A stretch of 36,028 nt of DNA from Chitinophagales bacterium (GTDB lineage Bacteria > Bacteroidota > Bacteroidia > Chitinophagales > UBA2359): contig JAHDDV010000002.1 in assembly GCA_020629205.1 (NCBI GenBank), forward strand, positions 19,026 through 55,053. Direction: 5' to 3'. The translations under genes and the position numbers were made by a program. Positions 27,636-36,028 of the stretch are shown here, piece after piece. Position 1 is the first letter of the stretch. Each line of letters opens with the position of its first letter. The notes under the pieces are model-generated. The model ran no database searches. It worked only from the letters and a program-made list of their open reading frames with translations, and was not told the DNA's origin.

Positions 27636-29795
27636 TTAGTGCACAACAACCATTCGTTTAACACCTACCAATTCACCCTTGTCGTAAACCTGATAAATGT
27701 AGTTTCCATTCTCCAATCCTTTTGTATCAAGAACCATGCTGCTTGAAGAAGCAGGGATAGCCTGACGAGAGATTTCCTGACCAGAAAGGTTAAGGATAGT
27801 CAATTCGCCATTCTCGATAGTTGTGTTGAAGAAGATGTTCAGCTGATTGTCAGCTGGATTTGGATACTGAGTGAAGTTGCTTCCTTCTAGATCTTCTAGT
27901 GAAGTTTCTACGTTTTCAACAGTCACAGTAACTGATGTTTCGCAACCCTCTTCATCAGTGATCACACAAGTGTAAGTACCTGCAGCAAGACCATCAATTG
28001 AGGCACCAGTCATGCCGTTGTCCCAGTTGTAATCAATGCTACCAAAATTACCATCTACCGTAACGCTGGCTGAACCAGTGCTGTTACCGTTGGTATCGTC
28101 CATACCTTCGACCTCTGCACTAAGTGCACATACTGCCTCAACAGTGAAGGTCTGCTCGTCTGTACAACCAGCTGCATCGCTTACTTCAACACTATACTCA
28201 CCAGGAGCAAGACCACTGATCGAGTTGCTGCTCTCACCAGTGCTCCAGGAGATAGTCAGCTCACCAATTGCTCCATCTGCAGAAACGCTGGCAGAACCAT
28301 TGTTACCGCCTTCTGCACCAGAAGCATCAAGCTCGGTGATTTGAAGTGCACACTCAATATCTTCCGCAATTCCACTAAATGGATCAGAATTGTCTGCAGC
28401 AAATTCGCCACCGGAGAAGACTGTATTTCCATCTTGATCTACAGCTGAGTAGCTACCCTGACCATAAGCACAGCAGATTCCGTCACCGTAAGCGTCCACA
28501 ATGTAGAAAGAATAGCATCCAGCTGCTGGAAGTACTACAAACTCTTCGAATGTAGCATTGCTATCGTATCCACCAGTTGGAGTTGTACCACTACCTGCAG
28601 CATCAGCAGCTAGAGGGTTTCCTCCAGAAGCTATTGCAGAACCTGAAGCATTTCTTACTTCCCAGTAAGTTTCAGATCCATAGTTATCAGTGTTAATTGT
28701 AATTGTCAGGCTATTCAAAGCATCTGCAGCTCGCTCAACAACTGCTTCCAAAATGTTATTGTCTGCACTTTCATCCGCACCTCCATTGATTGCAGTGATT
28801 TCAGCCATAAGTACATATTCACTCGCTTCATCAAAATCGATGCTTGGAAGTGCGATTGTTACCTGCTCGAAAGTACTGATAGAACCAGTCCATTCATAAC
28901 TAGCAACATCACCGCCGTTTACTGAGTACTCGATGTCCATAGAGGTGATATCGTCATTACCATCATTTCTAATCTTGATAGAAGGAGACAATGTAGGCTC
29001 ACAAACAGTCGCTGGTACTTCCAGAATGTCCAGAACATTGGCATTGTTTGCAAAGGCAACTACAAACGAAGGAACTGCCATTGCAGCTTGGTGTACATCT
29101 TTACTAGACACCTCCTGAACAAAAGCAACCACACGTAGTTGAGTTGGATCATAAACGTTGCTTAGCTCCCAGCTTTCATCAACCGTTGTTGATTCGCCTT
29201 CAGCAAGAGCACCGATATTGGTTCCGTTTTGTGTTGGAAGCATTTGCTTCATTACAAAGTTGAAATGCTCCTCACCATTTGATCCTGGAGGGCTATCAAA
29301 CTCGATACGCTCTTCTACCACTACAATATGCAGGTTAGAGCTTGCGATGTCTTCCAGTGCTTCAACAGAAGCAGAAATGTCGATGCTTGAAAAATCTTCT
29401 GCAACATCAGCAGTCAATTCGATCATCACACCTGGAGGAACACTTGACAAATCGTCAATGGTACTGGCAGACCACCCACCATCGAAGCCCATTGAAGTAT
29501 ATAGGGTGCCGTCTAGAACTGAACCCGGAACACCATCAATGCCATACAGATCAACACGTGTCTGCACTTGAGTAGGATTATGTTCGTTCATCGGGTCAGT
29601 ACCTGGCCAACTTGTCTGGTAAGATATCTGGACGATGTTTTCTGCATCTGCCATATAATCTTCGATAAACGGATTACTTGTTGCACACGGAGGGCACGAA
29701 GCCTGAGTAAATTGCTCTAGCAGCACCACTCGTTGCTGTGCAAAAGCAAAAACTGTCAGCATCATTAATGCCGACATTAAGGTAAACTTTCTCAT
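27636..29795 (-). CDS. Omp28-like secreted protein with thioredoxin-fold N-terminus (CPPC) and T9SS type A sorting domain
   Basis: MRKFTLMSALMMLTVFAFAQQRVVLLEQFTQASCPPCATSNPFIEDYM; C-terminal NFTQYPNPADNQLNIFFNTTIENGELTILNLSGQEISRQAIPASSSSMVLDTKGLENGNYIYQVYDKGELVGVKRMVVVH. ORF start 29864; ATG at 29795 begins the signal peptide. Confidence 0.83.
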   Translation of the reverse strand: MRKFTLMSALMMLTVFAFAQQRVVLLEQFTQASCPPCATSNPFIEDYMADAENIVQISYQTSWPGTDPMNEHNPTQVQTRVDLYGIDGVPGSVLDGTLYTSMGFDGGWSASTIDDLSSVPPGVMIELTADVAEDFSSIDISASVEALEDIASSNLHIVVVEERIEFDSPPGSNGEEHFNFVMKQMLPTQNGTNIGALAEGESTTVDESWELSNVYDPTQLRVVAFVQEVSSKDVHQAAMAVPSFVVAFANNANVLDILEVPATVCEPTLSPSIKIRNDGNDDITSMDIEYSVNGGDVASYEWTGSISTFEQVTIALPSIDFDEASEYVLMAEITAINGGADESADNNILEAVVERAADALNSLTITINTDNYGSETYWEVRNASGSAIASGGNPLAADAAGSGTTPTGGYDSNATFEEFVVLPAAGCYSFYIVDAYGDGICCAYGQGSYSAVDQDGNTVFSGGEFAADNSDPFSGIAEDIECALQITELDASGAEGGNNGSASVSADGAIGELTISWSTGESSNSISGLAPGEYSVEVSDAAGCTDEQTFTVEAVCALSAEVEGMDDTNGNSTGSASVTVDGNFGSIDYNWDNGMTGASIDGLAAGTYTCVITDEEGCETSVTVTVENVETSLEDLEGSNFTQYPNPADNQLNIFFNTTIENGELTILNLSGQEISRQAIPASSSSMVLDTKGLENGNYIYQVYDKGELVGVKRMVVVH

Positions 29796-30115
29796 GAGTT
29801 TTTTTGCGTTTGTTAATATATATTCACAGAAGTAAAAATCAAGACTATTGCCGGCGGGAGCCATGCATTTGTGAGGAAGCTAAATTAACTAAAAGCCCCT
29901 TTGGAAAGTGCAAATTGCATTTAATGGTCGCGGTTTTACCAATTATCGGGGCCGATTTATCCTCCTGAAGTCCTAGCTTTCCAGTATCTTGCTAAAAATG
30001 ATGACATAGCTGACCTTTATAGGACAGTTTCCAGCGCCTTACCGCCAAGATTGGCTTTGTTACTAAGGTCAATTTCGAAGCAAAACATGTGTCCAATTCC
30101 TAAACTAAAGATGAT

Positions 30116-30826
30116 ATGAAGCAATTTATACTAACACTTTTTTTATTCGCCTCCATGGGTATTCTGGTAAATGGCCAGTCTTTTCTGGTTACTCCAGGGG
30201 ATTCTGTTGCCACGGTAATAAGTGAGCCAGTTCAAGACCTAACTGCCAACATGCGCATTAGCAATAATAGTAATAAGGATATTCCACTTCGTTGGGAGGT
30301 TTTAGAACATACCATGTCTGATGAATGGTCATTTCAGATATGCGACCTTCAAACCTGTCACCCAATAGGAACATTTAGTGAATTTGGCGGCTTGCTATAC
30401 CAAGGAGAAACCAATCGAGATTTTCATACTCAATTCAACGCTGAAAACAGCTTTGGCGAAGGCTTTGTAAAATTAGTTCTTTACGACTCATCAGATAGTT
30501 TGAACTCCCATTATGTGTTAAAGTTCTATGCCGCCGTAGGTGATGCAATCGATAATGAAGACCTGGATGCTGCCAATGCCGCTATTTCAGTCTTCCCAAA
30601 TCCAGCAGTGAATCAAGTAAATGTGCAAATTGACAACGGATTGGATGTAAAAGCCATCGAGGTATACGATGTTGTTGGCCAATTGGTTCAGAGAATAGAT
30701 GCTCTTCGTACTGAATCGCTACACTCGCTCGACATAAGTGAGTTAAATGAAGGACTGTATTTTGCCAATATTCTTGGCAAAGATGATGAGTGGGTGGTAA
30801 CCCGCATGTTTTCTAAGGTCAATTAA
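30116..30826 (+). CDS. Secreted protein with T9SS type A sorting domain
   Basis: MKQFILTLFLFASMGILVNGQSFLV signal; ISVFPNPAVNQVNVQIDNGLDVKAIEVYDVVGQLVQRIDALRTESLHSLDISELNEGLYFANIL. Confidence 0.82.
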   Translation: MKQFILTLFLFASMGILVNGQSFLVTPGDSVATVISEPVQDLTANMRISNNSNKDIPLRWEVLEHTMSDEWSFQICDLQTCHPIGTFSEFGGLLYQGETNRDFHTQFNAENSFGEGFVKLVLYDSSDSLNSHYVLKFYAAVGDAIDNEDLDAANAAISVFPNPAVNQVNVQIDNGLDVKAIEVYDVVGQLVQRIDALRTESLHSLDISELNEGLYFANILGKDDEWVVTRMFSKVN

Positions 30827-30846
30827 TGGACAATTCCTGAAATAAG

Positions 30847-30882
30847 AAAAAAGGCAGCCATATAATGGCTGCCTTTTTTCTT
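30847..30882 (+). terminator. Terminator after the 30116-30826 gene
   Basis: AAAAAAGGCAGCCA-TATAA-TGGCTGCCTTTTTT. Confidence 0.88.
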
Positions 30883-30945
30883 TTATGAGCGTTAAAGTGG
30901 GTAAATTACAATGTTCAGAATAACTCTTAACTCAATTTCAGTTGT

Positions 30946-32970
30946 ATGAAAAAGATTTTTACATCTTGTTTTATCCTCTGCTTGCTTTCTGCCTTCACTT
31001 TTGGCCAAAGCAAGCAGTTTGTGCTCTTTGAGCACTTCACACAGGCATCCTGCCCTCCTTGTGCCACTCAGAACCCCGTTTTTCAAGAGGGCGTAATGGC
31101 CACAAATCGCGGAAGCCTTCATCATATTGCCTACCACACCTCTTGGCCGGGTACCGATCCGATGCACGATGCAAACCCAGCTCCGGTACAGAGCAGAGTG
31201 GACTATTACAGCGTAACAGGTGTGCCGTCAATGATCATGAATGGTAGGGATATCGGAGGACCATCTGCTGCTGATCAAGCAGCAATGATAGATGCTCAGT
31301 TAAATCCCTCCGCCCTTCAAGTAACCGTTTCGGAAACCGAAAACGCAGATGGAGGACGTGATGTTGTTGTCTCTGTGACAACAAAAAGCGAAATGACCGA
31401 AGGGGATCTGGTGCTACGTACAGCGATTGTGGAACGCGAAGTAAGTTATGCAAGTGCTCCTGGAACAAATGGAGAAACCTTTTTCCCAAATGTCTACAGA
31501 GCCTCTCTTAACGACATGGCAGGAACAGCTATTGAGGCTCCCGCAATGGGGGAAACTACCTCATGGGACTTCAGCTATGATATCGACCCAACTTGGGTAG
31601 ATGGCGAAATGTATGTGATTGCATGGGTGCAAGATGATGACACCAAACAGGTGATCAACTCTGGCTCTTCTTTGGATCCAGGATATGCCATCATTCCGAT
31701 GAGCGATTCCTTTAAGGAAGCTGGTGAAGAAGCTTCTGAATTCTCAGCTACTGTAGAAGCAATTGGTACAGGTAGCTATGAAATCTCACTCGTAAGCACT
31801 CAACCGGATGACTGGTCAGCTACGATGAACGTTGGTGGAGAAATGGCTGGATCCTCTACCGTTCTGGATATGGAAGCAGGCGACCAGGTAGAGATACAGG
31901 TAATGGTAGAAGCAGGCACAACACCAGCTGTTGGGCAATATGATATCACAGTTGCTGAAGTCGGCAATGAAGATTTCGATGCTCAATCGACGGTTAATAA
32001 TGTCATCTCGAATGTATGGGACCTCGTTATCACCAACGGCGCAGAATCTTCTGGCTTTACTACAATGTACAGTGCAGGTCTTACAGACGCTGAAAATGTG
32101 TACAACGCAGAAGTTGACTACCAAACATATTTAAGAGGTACCAATCAGCAAGCATTGGGTAGCGTAAGAAATCTTTACTTTAATGTTGGATGGACTTTCC
32201 CTTCTTTGACCAACGATAAAGTAGCTGCTTTCAAGGACTTTCTTGATAATGGCGGAAATATGTTGATCGCAGGTCAGGATATTGGTTGGGAATCTGGCAC
32301 AGAGGGGTACAATACTCCTGAGACTTTGGATTTCTACAACAACTACATGCATGCAAACTATATCGATGATGGAGGAACTGGCAATGCTTCTCTAACTCCG
32401 GTAGAGTCTGATGAAATCTTCGGTGACATGGGCGCTAGTGACATTCAGGACATGTACGATGGCAACTACTACCCGGATGAAATCGAAGTGATCGGAGACG
32501 ATGCAAGTGCCTTCATGACCTACAATGGCGAAGACAGAGCTTGTGGAAGCCGCGTGGATAATGGAACCTACAAATTAGTTTACCTTGGTGTTGGGATCGA
32601 AATGATTGCTGATGAAGCAGTTCGCAGTGACTTCATGACGCGTACACACAATTGGTTCTATGCCGGCATAACTGATGATCCAACAACTCCACCATCAACA
32701 GGTGTAGATATCGAAACGACGACTGCTGATGCTGTCAATGTCTATCCAAATCCAAGTACGGATGTGATAAACATTGCAACTGAAGGTGGCACTACTTTGA
32801 CCCAGGTTCAATTGTTTGACATCACTGGCCAACTGGTTAAAAGTCTTGAGCTGGAGTCAGTAGTCAATGCCAGCCTTGACGTTTCGGATCTTCCAACAGG
32901 AATCTACCATCTTGAAATGAACAGCTCAGAAGGTAAACTAAAGACTAGTAAAGTCTCTATTGTACGATAA
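30946..32970 (+). CDS. Omp28-like secreted protein (CPPC motif) with T9SS type A sorting domain
   Basis: MKKIFTSCFILCLLSAFTFGQSKQFVLFEHFTQASCPPCATQNPVFQEGVM; C-terminal VNVYPNPSTDVINIATEGGTTLTQVQLFDITGQLVKSLELESVVNASLDVSDLPTGIYHLEMNSSEGKLKTSKVSIVR. Confidence 0.85.
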   Translation: MKKIFTSCFILCLLSAFTFGQSKQFVLFEHFTQASCPPCATQNPVFQEGVMATNRGSLHHIAYHTSWPGTDPMHDANPAPVQSRVDYYSVTGVPSMIMNGRDIGGPSAADQAAMIDAQLNPSALQVTVSETENADGGRDVVVSVTTKSEMTEGDLVLRTAIVEREVSYASAPGTNGETFFPNVYRASLNDMAGTAIEAPAMGETTSWDFSYDIDPTWVDGEMYVIAWVQDDDTKQVINSGSSLDPGYAIIPMSDSFKEAGEEASEFSATVEAIGTGSYEISLVSTQPDDWSATMNVGGEMAGSSTVLDMEAGDQVEIQVMVEAGTTPAVGQYDITVAEVGNEDFDAQSTVNNVISNVWDLVITNGAESSGFTTMYSAGLTDAENVYNAEVDYQTYLRGTNQQALGSVRNLYFNVGWTFPSLTNDKVAAFKDFLDNGGNMLIAGQDIGWESGTEGYNTPETLDFYNNYMHANYIDDGGTGNASLTPVESDEIFGDMGASDIQDMYDGNYYPDEIEVIGDDASAFMTYNGEDRACGSRVDNGTYKLVYLGVGIEMIADEAVRSDFMTRTHNWFYAGITDDPTTPPSTGVDIETTTADAVNVYPNPSTDVINIATEGGTTLTQVQLFDITGQLVKSLELESVVNASLDVSDLPTGIYHLEMNSSEGKLKTSKVSIVR

Positions 32971-33015
32971 TCTGAGAAAATACTCTCCAACGGGATAGTA
33001 TTTCATCAATATTGC

Positions 33016-33057
33016 AAAGGCGATGAACTTTTTTGGAGTTCATCGCCTTTGTCTTTT
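33016..33057 (+). terminator. Terminator upstream of mutS2
   Basis: AAAGGCGATGAACT-TTTTTGG-AGTTCATCGCCTTT followed by a T-rich tract. Confidence 0.85.
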
Positions 33058-33085
33058 TGGTCTAAACAAAGACAGTGTACTTTTG
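33056..33085 (+). promoter_or_regulatory. Promoter of mutS2 (TTTG-N18-TACTTTTG)
   Basis: TTTG at 33056-33059 and TACTTTTG at 33078-33085, matching the Bacteroidota -33/-7 pattern. Confidence 0.45.
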
Positions 33086-33107
33086 CACAACAGTTTTTAG
33101 GACAATT

Positions 33108-35537
33108 ATGACAAATCAGCATACGCGAAAGAGGAAAGCATTACAACTCTACCCAAAGGATATCTTCACAAAGCTGGAGTTTGATGAACTGCTCAATATA
33201 CTTCAATCCAAGTGCCTGTCTCCACTGGGCAAAGAAAAGGTAGCTGCTATTCCTATGTCTACTGACGTAAAGACCATTCGAAGAGAGCTGTTGAGGGTCA
33301 GAGAATTCAAGGCAATGTTGACTGGAGAGCTCTCAGACTTTCCTGAGAGCAATTATCTCGATCTACGTGAGGAGCTCAAACTGATGGAAGTACAGGGATA
33401 TGCTCTTGATGCTGAGCAGATTTTCCGAATTTACAAAGTGTTGAAGACTGTGCACAAAATGTTCCTGTTCTTTCACAAAGAGGACGGAGCGAGAATGGAG
33501 CAGTTTCCCCAACTATTCGAGCTACTTAAGGGCCTGTCTTTCGAATCTGTCTTGATTAACGAGATCAAGACTATTATGGATGATGATGGAAAGATCAGAC
33601 CAGATGCCTCTCCGGAGCTGATGCGGATCCGAAAATTCATGCAACAACGATATCGCGACCTCGATGCCCGCTTCCGCAGCACCTTGAATGAATATAGAAA
33701 GCTTGGTTATCTATCTGATGAAGGGGAGAGCGTTAGACACGGAAGGCGTGTTCTTGCTGTGAAGAGTGAGCACAAGCGCAAAATCAAAGGAATTATTCAC
33801 GATGAATCAAGTACTGGACGAACCGCCTTTTTGGAACCTGAAGATGTGCTGGCCATCAACAATGATATATTTGAGTCGCAACAGCAAGAAAAGCGAGAGA
33901 TTTATCGCATCCTCAAAGAACTTTCAGCCAGAATTCGCCCCTTCTTGCCCAAGCTTCGCAATTACCAGCTTCTATTAGGACGATTTGACTACATCCGCGC
34001 CAAAGCTTTGCTGGCAATAGACCTGAACGCAGTAATGCCTGAAGTTTCAAGTGAGCGAAAAATTGTGCTACAAGAAGCGAGACACCCTCTCTTATGGCTA
34101 CTAAACAAGAAAGCTAAAAAGACCACCGTTCCTCTCTCGGTGGATATCAACATAGTAAACCGTATCCTCGTGATCAGCGGTCCGAATGCAGGAGGTAAGT
34201 CTGTTGCCATGAAAACGATCGGATTGCTCCAGTTGATGCTTCAAGCTGGTATGCTGGTCCCTTGCCAACAAAGCAGTCAGGTAGGAATCTTTCAGAAGGT
34301 ATTCGTCGATATGGGAGACGAACAATCTTTGGAAAATGACCTGAGCACCTACAGTTCCCGCCTCAAGAACATGAAGCATTTCACTGAAAATGCCAATGCA
34401 GGCACTTTGATTCTGATCGATGAGTTTGGCTCAGGGACCGATCCTGCATTTGGTGGTGCCATGGCTGAGGCCGTACTAGATAATCTTAACCGACGCTTTT
34501 GCTACGGAGTGATTACGACCCACTACAGCAATCTCAAAATCTATGCTACCAATGCCAAGGGCATCTTTAATGGAGCCATGTCCTTCGATCACAGCAATCT
34601 TTCACCTCAGTATCGTCTTGAAGTAGGAAAGCCCGGAAGTTCATATGCCTTCGAGCTTGCCACTAAGAGCCAGCTAGACTCTAAGGTGATCGAAGATGCG
34701 AAACTAAAGGTGGGGGATGATTACAGAGAGTTTGATGAGTTACTTTCCACTTTGCAAACCGAAAAGCAGCAGATATTGCAAAGAGAAGCAGAGATTGCCT
34801 CCAAAGAAAGAAAGCTGGACAAGTTGCTGGAAGAATATAATGCCAAAACAAAGAAGTTTGAGAGAAAGCGAAAGACAATGCTGCTAGAAGCAGAGCAGCA
34901 GGCCCTGCAAGCGGTGACGCAGGTCAACAAACGATTCGAGACATTGGTAAGAGAGTGGAATGAGCAGAAGGGTTCAAAGCAGCAGATCAAAAGGGTAAAG
35001 GAGGCGGTACAGCAAGACAAGAAGCGACTCCAGGATTCAATTGAAAAACATAAAGAGGAACTATTCTACAGAGAATCCTCGAAGGAGTTGCAAGTAGGAA
35101 GTTATGTAACCTTACGCAATGGTAGAGAACCCGGGAAGGTCCTTGAACTTCGCAAAAACAAGGCAATTGTAGAGTTTGGCCAGATGAAGACCAATGTACC
35201 TACTAAAGAATTAACGGTGGTCGAAGTGGTAAAGAAGCAGCAACGCGCCAAGCCAGCCAGCAGCACCTATTCTCACATTGCCCAGATCGGCAGCTTTACC
35301 AATAGCATAGATGTCCGAGGTAAGCGGAGGGAAGAGGCCATGAAAGAATTGGAGGGCTTCATTGATAAAGCGCTGATTGTGAATGCCAATCAGGTAAAGG
35401 TCATCCATGGGATTGGGGACGGAATTCTTGGCAGAGCCCTTCGAGACATCCTAAAAGGTATACCTCAAGTACATTCTGTACGTTTTGAAGAGCCAGAGTA
35501 TGGAGGAAATGGAATTAGCATTGTAGATTTCAAGTGA
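33108..35537 (+). CDS. mutS2: DNA mismatch repair-family ATPase/endonuclease MutS2
   Basis: ISGPNAGGKSVAMKTIGLLQLMLQAGMLVPC, LILIDEFGSGTDPAFGGAMAEAVLD, C-terminal Smr domain IDVRGKRREEAMKELEGFIDKALIVNANQVKVIHGIGDGILGRALRDILK. ORF start 33075; ATG 33108 is likely. Confidence 0.95.
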   Translation: MTNQHTRKRKALQLYPKDIFTKLEFDELLNILQSKCLSPLGKEKVAAIPMSTDVKTIRRELLRVREFKAMLTGELSDFPESNYLDLREELKLMEVQGYALDAEQIFRIYKVLKTVHKMFLFFHKEDGARMEQFPQLFELLKGLSFESVLINEIKTIMDDDGKIRPDASPELMRIRKFMQQRYRDLDARFRSTLNEYRKLGYLSDEGESVRHGRRVLAVKSEHKRKIKGIIHDESSTGRTAFLEPEDVLAINNDIFESQQQEKREIYRILKELSARIRPFLPKLRNYQLLLGRFDYIRAKALLAIDLNAVMPEVSSERKIVLQEARHPLLWLLNKKAKKTTVPLSVDINIVNRILVISGPNAGGKSVAMKTIGLLQLMLQAGMLVPCQQSSQVGIFQKVFVDMGDEQSLENDLSTYSSRLKNMKHFTENANAGTLILIDEFGSGTDPAFGGAMAEAVLDNLNRRFCYGVITTHYSNLKIYATNAKGIFNGAMSFDHSNLSPQYRLEVGKPGSSYAFELATKSQLDSKVIEDAKLKVGDDYREFDELLSTLQTEKQQILQREAEIASKERKLDKLLEEYNAKTKKFERKRKTMLLEAEQQALQAVTQVNKRFETLVREWNEQKGSKQQIKRVKEAVQQDKKRLQDSIEKHKEELFYRESSKELQVGSYVTLRNGREPGKVLELRKNKAIVEFGQMKTNVPTKELTVVEVVKKQQRAKPASSTYSHIAQIGSFTNSIDVRGKRREEAMKELEGFIDKALIVNANQVKVIHGIGDGILGRALRDILKGIPQVHSVRFEEPEYGGNGISIVDFK

Positions 35538-35574
35538 TCCGTGCTATCTTCGCTCCTCATATAAAACTATAGCT

Positions 35575-36028
35575 GTGATTGGTGTCCTCGATATATTACT
35601 AACTAGTGAACAACTGGCTGCCCGAGTGAAAGAACTCGGTCAAGAAATTTCTGATCATTACGATGGCCAATCGATTATCGTGATTTGTGTGCTCAAAGGA
35701 AGCTTTGTCTTTGCTGCAGACCTTGTCAGGGAAATTAATGCTCCTTTACAAATTGAATTTGTGAGATTATCCAGCTACGGTGATTCGACTGTATCGAACG
35801 GAAAGGTAAACATGCTGTTGGACCTGGAAGAAGACCTGACTGACAAACACGTCTTGATTGTGGAAGACATCGTTGATACGGGCATCACTCTCTTTTTTTT
35901 AAAAGACCACATCGAAAAAAAGTCTCCCGCTTCGGTGCAAATTTGTTCATTGTTGCACAAACCTGCCCGACAAAAGGTAGAGGTTCCAATCAACTTTCTT
36001 GGATTCACAATCGAAGACAAGTTTGTAG
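35575..36028 (+). CDS. hpt: Hypoxanthine phosphoribosyltransferase, truncated at or near the window end
   Basis: GTG start; translation VIGVLDILLTSEQLAARVKELGQEISDHYDGQSIIVICVLKGSFVFAADLVREI...VLIVEDIVDTGITLFFLKDHIEKKSPASVQICSLLHKPARQKVEVPINFLGFTIEDKFV. Absent from the ORF track. Confidence 0.92.
   Translation, partial: MIGVLDILLTSEQLAARVKELGQEISDHYDGQSIIVICVLKGSFVFAADLVREINAPLQIEFVRLSSYGDSTVSNGKVNMLLDLEEDLTDKHVLIVEDIVDTGITLFFLKDHIEKKSPASVQICSLLHKPARQKVEVPINFLGFTIEDKFV

Overview
Chromosomal window from a Bacteroidota (Saprospiria-like by gene content) genome. It holds about 28 protein genes, mostly housekeeping: rpsA, cmk, an M48 protease, a DtxR/MntR regulator, a bacilliredoxin, ahcY, a YigZ-family protein, ribD, an agmatinase-family enzyme, ccmE/ccmF, a DUF2520/ferredoxin/IscX/KdsC-like/UbiA/Maf operon, rpsT, radC, mutS2 and hpt. 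These alternate with large secreted proteins carrying probable T9SS C-terminal sorting domains. No rRNA, tRNA, CRISPR array or transposase gene was recognised. The main unexplained signal is a set of five long imperfect palindromes in intergenic DNA (about 3400-3547, 6320-6535, 15979-16112, 16239-16372, 27413-27485). Three share a conserved apex exactly at the dyad centre: GTCTCTCCTATCGTCGAGCC is identical at 16036-16055 and 27440-27459, and a reverse-oriented variant GGCTCG-N9-GGAGAGAC lies at 16295-16317. Their arms differ between copies. The other two share arm sequence and end in TAGTGC/GCACTA, and those ends supply the stop codons of three genes. In every copy the arm mismatches are dominated by one class, G.A on one defined strand (T.C on the other), rather than the transition mismatches expected from random decay. 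This suggests a structured RNA or ssDNA element family. All statements come from reading the sequence by eye; no searches or folding were run.
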